A stretch of DNA of 64,000 nt. Source: Arthrobacter echini (lineage in GTDB: Bacteria > Actinomycetota > Actinomycetes > Actinomycetales > Micrococcaceae). Below are positions 1 to 8,500 of this stretch, in pieces. The stretch lies in the NCBI RefSeq assembly GCF_004803505.1, contig NZ_SSWH01000010.1, positions 58,795-122,794 of the forward strand. Direction: 5' to 3'. The translations under genes and the position numbers were made by a program. The notes under the pieces were generated by a model. That model was not told where the DNA came from. It worked only from the letters and a program-made list of their open reading frames with translations, and searched no databases. Within the stretch, counting starts at the first letter, position 1, and each line of letters begins with the position of its first letter.

Positions 1-314
1 GCTCCGGCCTGTGATGGCCCCGGTCACTCCTTCGTCGCGCCCGGGTCCAGATGTTTTTTGCTGCTGTCCTTCGGATTATCCGTCCCCGCTCCACACCGTC
101 AATCGGCTGCGCCGACAGCACCGGCCAGAAACCTCTACGGCGCTCCTACGTCGCTTACTTCCTCCGAGATTTCTCACCGGCCCTGCCCTACGGGTTGACA
201 GTGCTCCGTCGGGAACGAGCGAGCGAGCTCGCCAGCAGGCAAAAAACGCACGGGGAAGGGATCCACTGCTGGTCACCAAGGGTCCCGACGCCACCACAAC
301 AAAGGAGCACAACC
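1..314 (+). repeat. Leader repeat, copy 1 (314 bp, direct)
   Basis: This stretch is repeated, base for base as far as I can see, at 2306-2619. Identity stops one base before the ATG of the DUF4192 gene, so the repeat carries the whole 5' leader including the ribosome-binding site AAAGGAG. It may extend left of the window. It probably supplies the same promoter and leader to two genes. I found no clear -10 box at the correct distance from the TTGACA near 195. Confidence 0.95.
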
Positions 315-1400
315 ATGAACGAGAACCAGCCTTTCAAGGTCACGACCACCGCTGACATCCTCGCCTACGTCCCGCGCACGCTCGGCTTCCAGCCGCGCGA
401 GTCCCTCGCCGTTATCACCATGCGCGGGAAGCAGCTTTCCCTGAGCCTCCGGGTGGACCTCCCGGCCGAGACCGCCACCCCGGCCGACTACGCGCAGGGC
501 ATCATGGACTACATCCTCGCCGACACCGCCGCCGACGGCGCCCTGATCTTCGTCTACACCGACGAGGTAGCCGACGCAGCCAAGACCGGCACCAACCACT
601 ACGCCAAGCCCTACATGGCCCATGTGCAGGCCCTCGAAACCGAGATGGAACGCGCAGGCTGGCAGGTACGCGGCGGCTGGCTGATCACCAATCTCGGCTG
701 GATGCCGTTCTTCTGCGAAGAAGAAGGGTGCTGCATCCTGCAGCAGCACGAAGAGATCCGCGACAGTGCCCTGAACGCGCACATGGTCGTTACCGGGCAC
801 ACCGTGGATGAGGACCCGGCCCGGTCCCTGATCGACCCGGCGTTCATCGGCAGCGACACCGCGCACACCACGATCGAGAATGCAGCGTACTGGCTGAACC
901 GGCTGGACCCGCAGGACTTCACCCACCCGGCCATGAGCGAAGCCCGCGCCGCGTGGTCGTCGGCGCTGGGCACCACGCCCACCGAGGCCGAGGCATGCGA
1001 GTTGGTGGCATACCTGAAGAACCCGGCGATCCGTGACCGTATCCTCGTGGACATCCTCAGCACCACCGACGACCACGGCGCATTCCTCCAGATCATCGCC
1101 GGACGGTACGAGAGCACCCCGGACTGGAGCCGCGTCGAAGCCATGCAGACCCTGCTGGCGCATCTCCTGCCCTACACCCCGACCGAGGACCGGGCACCGC
1201 TGTTCACGCTCCTGGGCTGGATCACCTGGCACCAAGGATCATCCTCCATCGCCACCGCCTACATGGAGAAGGCACTCGACATCAGTTCGCAGTACCGGCT
1301 GGCACGGCTGATGAAGGAACTCATCCGCAGGGGAGGCGTGCCACTGACAGCGATGAACGAGCGCACCAGCTACGGCGCGTACTGGAGGAACAAGCACTAA
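315..1400 (+). CDS. DUF4192 family protein
   Basis: A 361-residue protein that resembles the actinobacterial DUF4192 family. The N-terminal part carries the typical run around ADILAYVPRTLGFQPRESL, followed by an alternating alpha/beta stretch and a C-terminal helical tail in which one segment reads like a tetratricopeptide-type repeat (residues about 290-340). The family has no established biochemical role. The ATG at 315 is chosen because AAAGGAG lies seven bases upstream and the open frame before it is only the repeated leader. Its leader is identical to that of the ParB-domain gene at 2622, so the two are probably expressed together. Soluble; no signal peptide or membrane segment seen. Confidence 0.85.
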   Translation: MNENQPFKVTTTADILAYVPRTLGFQPRESLAVITMRGKQLSLSLRVDLPAETATPADYAQGIMDYILADTAADGALIFVYTDEVADAAKTGTNHYAKPYMAHVQALETEMERAGWQVRGGWLITNLGWMPFFCEEEGCCILQQHEEIRDSALNAHMVVTGHTVDEDPARSLIDPAFIGSDTAHTTIENAAYWLNRLDPQDFTHPAMSEARAAWSSALGTTPTEAEACELVAYLKNPAIRDRILVDILSTTDDHGAFLQIIAGRYESTPDWSRVEAMQTLLAHLLPYTPTEDRAPLFTLLGWITWHQGSSSIATAYMEKALDISSQYRLARLMKELIRRGGVPLTAMNERTSYGAYWRNKH

Positions 1401-1756
1401 CCCGCTAGGACACCCCTAGCAGCACAGGCCGGGCCGGACACCCACCCCCACGGGAGTCCGGCCCTCTCTGCCGTCCCACCCCGAACACAGACACACGCGC
1501 ACGAACACACAGGCACAGACGAGCAAGTAAGCGCGCATTCTCGCCCAGGTGAGCGGGCGGCGGCCTCCGCCGCACGCTCCCCCGGCCGCCGCCAGACACG
1601 CTGACGCGACCACACCACACAGCCACGAGCTACACCTGCCTGCCGGCCCCCGAGCAGGCAGGCGCACACGCAGGAGAGCAAGCAGGACGATACACCGCGA
1701 AGTGACAGGACCAGCACGTACAGTGAACCCACTCCATCAACCAGGAAGAGATAATC
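1401..1756. other. Intergenic segment, no gene recognised
   Basis: About 350 GC-rich bases between the DUF4192 gene and a small downstream frame. A short inverted repeat, GCTAGG/CCTAGC at 1404-1420, follows the stop codon but lacks a T-tract. Open frames here have arginine- and proline-rich translations typical of non-coding high-GC DNA. Confidence 0.5.
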
Positions 1757-1990
1757 ATGGGACCCGTGGACTTCATCGAACACCCCGCACCACTCCTGGC
1801 CATGAGCCCGGGCCTCGAGGCGAGCATGCAGCTGCACCTACCCGAACTCCAGGCCCCCGGCCTCGAGGACATCCTCGAGGACCGACTCGAGGCCGGCAAC
1901 CCCTCCACGAACGGGACCACCGGGCACAGCTTCGGCCCCGTCGACGTCGCCGGCCCCTCCGAAGCGGCTCAGCGCTTCTTCGAGGACTAA
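1757..1990 (+). CDS. Small hypothetical protein (77 aa)
   Basis: A 77-residue acidic protein of unknown function. It is supported by a purine-rich ribosome-binding site (AGGAAGAG) about nine bases before the ATG and by a balanced composition unlike the shadow frames around it. It contains repeated Leu-Glu-Asp/Glu patches and ends in RFFED. No domain recognised. It lies between the two leader-repeat genes and may belong to the same expression unit. Confidence 0.5.
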   Translation: MGPVDFIEHPAPLLAMSPGLEASMQLHLPELQAPGLEDILEDRLEAGNPSTNGTTGHSFGPVDVAGPSEAAQRFFED

Positions 1991-2000
1991 CCCCGGCCCG

Positions 2001-2186
2001 GTGGCACCCCGAACGCCACGCGCACCGCAGACGCCGGGAACCCCTGCCCTGGCTCAATGCTGGATCTGCCGTGCCACCACGAAGATCCTCGATGAGAGCA
2101 GGCCCCTACCCGAGGGCTGGCTGTACCGGATGATCACCGTCGACGTCGGCCGCTACTACTGCCCCCGCCACGCACATAAAGCCTGA
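2001..2186 (+). CDS. Small Cys-rich putative zinc-binding protein
   Basis: A 61-residue frame starting at GTG, ten bases after the stop of the preceding small gene. The sequence has CWIC near residue 20 and CPRH near the end (residues about 54-57), a plausible four-ligand zinc site. The ribosome-binding site is poor, so translation may be coupled to the gene before it. No family recognised. Confidence 0.4.
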   Translation: MAPRTPRAPQTPGTPALAQCWICRATTKILDESRPLPEGWLYRMITVDVGRYYCPRHAHKA

Positions 2187-2305
2187 CCAACCAGAACCCA
2201 CCACGCAGTCAGCTCCGTGCGTGTTGTGATCCGTTGCCGGCTGGCGGTTGTAGTGTTTCCCTGCTCTGCGCTGGCGCTCCGAGCAGGGCTGTGGTCCTGC
2301 GCTTC

Positions 2306-2619
2306 GCTCCGGCCTGTGATGGCCCCGGTCACTCCTTCGTCGCGCCCGGGTCCAGATGTTTTTTGCTGCTGTCCTTCGGATTATCCGTCCCCGCTCCACA
2401 CCGTCAATCGGCTGCGCCGACAGCACCGGCCAGAAACCTCTACGGCGCTCCTACGTCGCTTACTTCCTCCGAGATTTCTCACCGGCCCTGCCCTACGGGT
2501 TGACAGTGCTCCGTCGGGAACGAGCGAGCGAGCTCGCCAGCAGGCAAAAAACGCACGGGGAAGGGATCCACTGCTGGTCACCAAGGGTCCCGACGCCACC
2601 ACAACAAAGGAGCACAACC
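2306..2619 (+). repeat. Leader repeat, copy 2 (314 bp, direct)
   Basis: Identical copy of 1-314, placed directly before the ParB-domain gene. Identity ends at 2619; the ATG follows at 2622. The AAAGGAG ribosome-binding site is included. The perfect match of a non-coding region in front of two unrelated genes implies recent duplication, gene conversion, or strong sequence constraint. Confidence 0.95.
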
Positions 2620-2621
2620 CC

Positions 2622-4133
2622 ATGTCTGTTCTGGAACAGATCAATCCCGCCACCCTGACCATCGACGCGAACGTGCGCGCCGAAGCGCAGCTCGACAAGG
2701 CGTTCCTGTCCTCCGTCAAGGAGCACGGAGTCATTCAGCCCGTCGTTGCTCACCGCATCGAGGACGGCACCGTGCACGTCCTGTACGGGCAGCGGCGTAC
2801 CCTCGCCGCTGTGGAGAACAACCTCGATACCATCCCGGTGTACGTGGTCGATTCCCTCACCGAAGCCGACCGGCTCGCCAAGCAGATCGTGGAGAACGAC
2901 CAGCGCCGCGAACTGACGGACAACGACCGGGCCGAAGCCTTCCACCAGCTGTCCCTGCTCGGTGTATCGGCAACACAGATCGCCCGCAAAACCGGGGCGA
3001 AGAAGACCGTCGTGGACGCGGCCCTGAAAGTCCGTTCCGACGACACCGCGACCGCGTTCCTCGCCGCAGGGATGACGCTGGACATGGCCGCAGTGATCGA
3101 GGAATTCGCCGGAGACACCGAAGCAATCGAGAAGCTGGAAGCCGCTGCGAAGCAGGCCCCGCAGAGCTTCGACCACACCGCCCAGCGCCTCCGCGACGAC
3201 CGGAAGCGGGAGGCAGCGATAGCGGCAGCCAAGGCCGAGGCCGAAGCCGCAGGGTTGGCGATCATCGAGGATTCAGCATTCACGCACTACGACTACAAGG
3301 GTCCGATTGCTGACATCACCGACCTGCGCACCGCCACGGGGGAGCGGCTGACGGCCGAGGACGCGAACGCCGCCTACGTCCGGTCAACCTACTCAGGAGT
3401 CGCGACCGCTTACGTCAACACCGATTGGAAGGCAGCAGGGCTCACCAAGCCCGGAGCGCCGCGTGCCGGGAAGATGACCGAGGAAGAGAAAGCCGAACGC
3501 CGGACCGTGATCGAGAACAACAAGGCATGGGACGCCGCTGAGGTGGTGCGCATCGAGTTCGTGAAGGGACTGCTCAAAGCCAAGACCGCGCCGAAGAACG
3601 CGCTGCGGTTCGTCGTGCAGGCCATGGCCTCCCACTCCTACACCGTGGCGAAGGGACTGAACGACGAGAGCGACTTCGCCGCCGAACTGCTCACCGGCAA
3701 GGCGACGGAGACTCGTTTCGGTGGGAGCCGGGAACTGGTGAAGATCGCCAGCCGCCCGACCGCACGGCATGAAACGAATATCCTCGCCATGGTTCTCGCC
3801 GGTTTCGAGAAGGGCACCTATCGCCAGTCATGGCGCGACGGTGGGGCCTCCACGAAGTTCTACCTGACCCAGCTCGCCACGTGGGGATACAACCTCAGCG
3901 ACGTGGAACGCCTGATCACTCACCCAGCCCCCAAGGTTGCACCCGAAGCCGCACCCGAAGAAGCTCCTGCCCCCGAGGACGCGCCCGAGGACGGCACGAG
4001 TGAACCAGACACCGAGCAGGCCGACACCGAGGACATCTACCCCGCCGACGAAGCGGAGGAAGCCGAAGCCTTCGAGGACATCCGAGAAATGGAAGAGGGG
4101 ATGATCGCGGAAGAGTACGCGGCCGCCGAGTAG
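2622..4133 (+). CDS. ParB N-terminal domain protein
   Basis: A 503-residue protein with a ParB/Srx-like N-terminal domain. LYGQRRTLAA (residues about 53-62) matches the GxRR nucleotide-binding motif, and VENDQRRELT near residue 90 matches the second ParB box. A helix-turn-helix-like stretch (SATQIARKTGAKKTVVDAAL) follows. The middle is Ala/Glu-rich and probably coiled coil, and the last 80 residues are very acidic. It is longer than a classical ParB (about 300 residues) and has no parA beside it; the plasmid's ParA lies at 39.3 kb. It could be a CTP-dependent DNA-binding protein for transfer or stability rather than segregation. The start follows the leader repeat. A strong terminator hairpin follows the stop. 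Confidence 0.85.
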   Translation: MSVLEQINPATLTIDANVRAEAQLDKAFLSSVKEHGVIQPVVAHRIEDGTVHVLYGQRRTLAAVENNLDTIPVYVVDSLTEADRLAKQIVENDQRRELTDNDRAEAFHQLSLLGVSATQIARKTGAKKTVVDAALKVRSDDTATAFLAAGMTLDMAAVIEEFAGDTEAIEKLEAAAKQAPQSFDHTAQRLRDDRKREAAIAAAKAEAEAAGLAIIEDSAFTHYDYKGPIADITDLRTATGERLTAEDANAAYVRSTYSGVATAYVNTDWKAAGLTKPGAPRAGKMTEEEKAERRTVIENNKAWDAAEVVRIEFVKGLLKAKTAPKNALRFVVQAMASHSYTVAKGLNDESDFAAELLTGKATETRFGGSRELVKIASRPTARHETNILAMVLAGFEKGTYRQSWRDGGASTKFYLTQLATWGYNLSDVERLITHPAPKVAPEAAPEEAPAPEDAPEDGTSEPDTEQADTEDIYPADEAEEAEAFEDIREMEEGMIAEEYAAAE

Positions 4134-4142
4134 CCCCGGACA

Positions 4143-4180
4143 CCGGTGGTGCAGGGAGATAGACGGCCCTGCACCACCGG
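4143..4180 (+). terminator. Strong hairpin terminator
   Basis: A perfect 14-bp inverted repeat (CCGGTGGTGCAGGG and its complement) with a 10-base loop begins nine bases after the stop codon of the ParB-domain gene. There is no T-tract, which is common for actinobacterial terminators. Confidence 0.8.
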
Positions 4181-4409
4181 CCCCGGCCACGGGGGGAGGA
4201 TCGGGCGGTCAGCTCACCGAAGGTGGGCGGGGCGGTTCGCCGCCGCTACGGGCACCTCGAGCTGTGGTCGCCGGCGACGAACCGCCGTCCTCGCACTCAC
4301 GCCCACCCCGGCCCCCGTGCCGCGCACCATGAACGCGCACCCCGGCCGCGCCACACACCAACACAACCCGGAACAAGAACCACGCACATGCCCGCTGGAG
4401 CTTCGCCCG

Positions 4410-4847
4410 CTACGCGGCCTTCGTCTCAGCAGAGACCTCTTCCGCGATCTCATCCGCTGTCCCCGCCAGCGGTGAGGCAGTCTCCGCGTCCCCGGAATCC
4501 GCGGATGAAGTGCTCACGACTGCACCCTCAAGAGCCCGCCTCATCTCGGCGGGGCTGAGCCCGAGCCGGGCCGCAACCGCCGCCCGACTCTCGCCGGTGT
4601 CGAGCATCGCCTGAACCTTCGCACCGGCTCCGGTCGCGGCCGCCTCGGCGTCCTGCTCCGCTTTGGCCAAGATCGCGTCGGCACGCTCGCGCGCCTCGGC
4701 GCGGATCTGCTCGGCGCGTTCCTCGTGCTCGAAGAACCCCGCCGCCAGGTCGATCAACCGCTCGTGCCGATCGGTGATCTCCTTGGCCTGCTCGCGTGCT
4801 CTCTCACGTGCCGCGAGCTGCTGCGCCGACTTCCGTGGTGCCGCCAT
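4410..4847 (-). CDS. Coiled-coil protein, possible relaxosome accessory
   Basis: A 145-residue protein, mostly one long charged helix (Ala/Glu/Arg-rich, residues about 10-85). It is followed by SRAAVAARLGLSPAEMRRAL, which reads like a helix-turn-helix, and by an acidic tail. It is transcribed away from the relaxase gene across the candidate oriT. Small DNA-binding accessory proteins of relaxosomes often sit in this position, so a role in oriT recognition or nicking control is inferred from context only. The ATG at 4847 fits a purine-rich upstream stretch. Confidence 0.6.
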   Translation of the reverse strand: MAAPRKSAQQLAARERAREQAKEITDRHERLIDLAAGFFEHEERAEQIRAEARERADAILAKAEQDAEAAATGAGAKVQAMLDTGESRAAVAARLGLSPAEMRRALEGAVVSTSSADSGDAETASPLAGTADEIAEEVSAETKAA

Positions 4848-5561
4848 GATCTTCGATCCCTTCCATTCATCCGTCCCAACGTCGGGACTTGCATTTCGGG
4901 TAAAAATCCCACCACCAACCTAACGGTCAGCGCCCCTCAACTCCCGACCACCGCGCCGCGCCCCGACAGCGGGGCACACCGCACCGATGCCGGCGCCGCC
5001 GACACCCGCCGCTCACGCTGCGGGCGCCGGCGGGTGCTCGTCGTTCCGGTGCCGGCCTCCGGCCTGGGCACCGTCACCGAGCTACCCTCACCGACGCCCG
5101 ACGCCGGTCAGCAGCATCGCGCGACATCAGGGTTGGTGGGTGTTTTGCTCGTGGTCGCCGGCGATGTTATCCACACGTGGACAGCCCTGAGAGTGCACCG
5201 GGTCTCTGCCCTGCCCACCCGTGGATAACATCTCATGTGCCTGCACACAATTGCGAAGCCCCTGGATAACGGTGAAGCGTGTTATCCACCGCCTTCCCTC
5301 ATGTGCACACCCACACCCAACCCGATAACACTGAGCACGCTTGCACACAGTCGAACGGACCGTGGACAACGAAAACCGTGTTATCCACCGCCCATTCTCA
5401 TGTGCACAACCGCGTCACATCCGTGACGGACATTCCTGGCGAAATCGTGGACGACTCGCTCGCTCGCATCCCCTCTTCCACCCTTTTAGAATCGTCACAC
5501 CTCATGCATCCTGATGAATGAGGTCGACCGCGCGCCGATTCTGCGCGAGAATGAGCCTGTG
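4848..5561. other. Candidate oriT/origin region with TTATCCAC sites
   Basis: Non-coding region between the divergent coiled-coil gene and the relaxase gene. TTATCCAC or its complement appears in full at 5167-5174, 5221-5228, 5282-5289 and 5381-5388, with near copies at 5262-5270 and 5361-5369. Three copies are followed or preceded by CTCATGTGC. The blocks beginning at 5279 and 5379 repeat the same order (GTGTTATCCACCGCC, then CTCATGTGCACA). The site resembles a DnaA box. Position next to a MobF relaxase gene makes oriT the first guess; a DnaA-dependent origin is the alternative. Confidence 0.55.
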
Positions 5562-8500
5562 ATGACCGTCCATAAGCTCAGTGCTGGGGATGGTTACGCC
5601 TACTACACCTCCGAGGTCGCCAGCGCCGACGAGCTCCGCGCGGGCGACCGTGAGCTGGGCGACTACTACACCGTTGAGGGCATGCCACCGGGCCAGTGGG
5701 TCGGACACTCCGAACAGCTGCTGAGCGTCTCCGGTGAGGTCAGCGAAGCTCAGATGAAAGCCCTTTTCGGTGAGGGCCTGCACCCTGAAGCCGCGAGCAT
5801 TCTTGCCGCCGGCGGCACGACCGCGCAGATCAAACTGGGTCAGAAGTACCACCAGTACGGAGCTGCCAATACAGAAATGACCCGCCGGATCGACGAGGAA
5901 GTGGCCCGGTTCCGGCGCACCAGCGGACCCGCGTGGAGCGGCCCGGAGAACGCCGAGAAGGTTCTGCCGACCGAGGTCATGCACGAGATTCGGTTCCGCG
6001 TCGGTGGCGAGCTGTTCCGTGAGTCACACGGTCGGAACGCCCGCAGCAACGAAGAACTTGCCCGCTACGTCACCGCGCAAACGACGCCGTCGAAGCAGAC
6101 CGTCGCAGGGTATGACCTGGTGTTCTCGCCCGCCAAATCGGTGTCCCTGCTGTGCGCACTCGGTGGCGACGAAGCCCGGAAGGCCATCGAGACCGCACAC
6201 AACGAAGCGATCGCCGAGACGATCACTTTCCTCGAGAAGAACGCCACCTACACGCGGCGTGGGAAGAACGGGGTCCGTCAGATCGACGTCGACGGCGGGC
6301 TGGTCGCTACCCAGTTCCGGCACTACGACTCCCGCGCCGGGGATCCCCAGCTGCACGACCATGTCGTCATCGCCAATAAGGTGCGAGGCGTCGACGGGAA
6401 GTGGTCCTCCCTCGACGGGCGCACCCTCTACAAGATGAACGTCGCCGCGTCCGAGACCTACAACGCGAAGGTCATCGAGAAAGTCTGCGCCTCCCTCGGC
6501 GTCAGCACAGTGGCCCGCACAGCCGGAGGCGGAGAGCCTATCTACGAGGTCGCCGGCATCGACCTGGACACCATCCACCGGGCATCGTCACGACGGTCAG
6601 ACATCGCCGGAACCATCGGCAGACTCGAAGCCGAGTTCGCTGACAAGCATGGGTACGCGCCCAGCGACAAGCAGAAGATCGCCCTCGCGCAGCAAGCGAC
6701 CCTGGAGACACGACCGGAGAAGAAGAGTGCCCGCCGGCTGTCGGAGCTGGTCGAGGGATGGCAACAGGACTACAGCTCGAGCACGAACATGCCGGTCGGA
6801 CCTGACCTGCTCGAGCACGTCCGCAACGCGAGCACAGGAACGGCCGTAGGTACACTGGTCAATGACCTCGACGTCCACGAACACGCACGCCTGGTCGTCC
6901 ACGAGCTGGCGGCGAAGCGAGCTGTGTGGGGACGGAACCACGTCATCGCCCAGACCCGCAGGCACCTCAAAGAAGCCTTCCCGGGACAGACCATCACCGA
7001 CGAAACCGTGGAGAACGTCACCCGGGAAGCCACCCGAACGCACAGCCTCCAGGTCACCCCGGACACGATCACCCCGAAGCTGGCCGAGTTCCTGCGCGCC
7101 GATGGCACCAGTCAGTTCCAGCAGGCCGACGTCGCGCTGTTCACGTCGCAGGAGGTGTTGAACGCCGAGCACCGGGTCCTGGCTGCAGGGCAGAGAATCG
7201 TCATTCCGGCCGTGGCAGCTGAACGCTTTGACACCCTGTTGTCACAGCACGTCGAAGCCACCGCCGCCAGTGGGGGGCCGGTGTTGTCGCAGGGGCAGAT
7301 CGACCTCGCGCGCGCGTTCGCGACCGACGAGAAGCTGCTGACCCTCGGCATCGGACCCGCCGGCGCGGGCAAGACCACGAGCCTGTCTCTGGCCGCTGAC
7401 GCCGTCCGTGACAGCGGTGGGAAGGTCATCGGACTGGCACCAACCGCAGCGGCCGCAGCGGTGATGTCCAAGGACATCGGGGCGGACGCGACGACGATCG
7501 ACGCGTTCCTCATCTCCCACCGGAACCAGCAGGGCCAGCAGAACACCACGGCCAAGGACGGCCACGACAATGGCGGGTCCGCGTTCGCTCTCGGTGCCGG
7601 TGACGTGATCATTGTCGATGAGGCAGGGATGGTCACCACCCCGAAACTCGCCGAGGTCGTCGCGGTCGCCGCCCGCAACGGTGCTGTGGTGCGTGCGATC
7701 GGTGATGACCGGCAGCTCGGAGCCATAGGCTCCGGCGGCGCGCTGCGCCTGCTGAACAACGAGGTCGGAGCGGTTCGCCTGGAGGAGGTCCACCGCTTCC
7801 ACACGGACGGTGAAGCAGACGCATCGCTGGCCCTCCGGGAACCGGCAACCGTCGGAGCTGACACCCCCTTCCAGTGGTACCTCGAGAACAACCGCGTCAC
7901 CGCCGGCACGACCGAAGCCATGACCCAGGACGCTTTCACCGCGTGGATGACCGACACCGCAGCAGGCAAGACGTCGCTGATGATCGCCACCGACAACGCC
8001 ACCGTCACCGACCTCAACGCCCGCGCCCAGGCGGCCCGCATCGCTACCGGTGACCTTACTGACGGGGCAGGCCCGATCACGGAGGTGACGCCGTCCGTGG
8101 TCCTCCGGGACGGGCTCCGCGCCTACCCCGGCGACACCGTCGTCACCCGCAGGAACGACCGGACGTTACAGCTGAACCAGGGCAAGGACTTCGTTAAGAA
8201 CAACGACGTCTGGACCGTGGAACAGGTCACCGCCAACCCCACCACCGACCACGCAGCAGCACAGCCGGAGACACAAGACCGGCAGCGTATAACCCTTCGG
8301 CACTCCGGCCACAGGGGACGTATCACCGTCGACGCCGACTACCTGAACGAGCACGGACAGCTCGGCTACGCCGCGACCGTGCACCGCGCCCAGGGCGCCA
8401 CCGTGGATACCGCGCACGCGATCCTCGACGAGCGGACCGACCGCGCCGGCGTCTACGTCGCCGCCACCCGCGGACGCGAGACGAACAAGCTCTACGTCGC

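Noticed and set aside
195..225. TTGACA as a -35 box in the leader repeat
   Set aside because: No acceptable -10 sequence 16-18 bases downstream.
273..1235. Long minus-strand frame opposite the DUF4192 gene
   Set aside because: Composition is typical of a high-GC shadow frame, and the plus strand carries the recognisable family.
1404..1420. Short GCTAGG/CCTAGC hairpin after the DUF4192 gene
   Set aside because: Only six base pairs and no T-tract; too weak to call a terminator.
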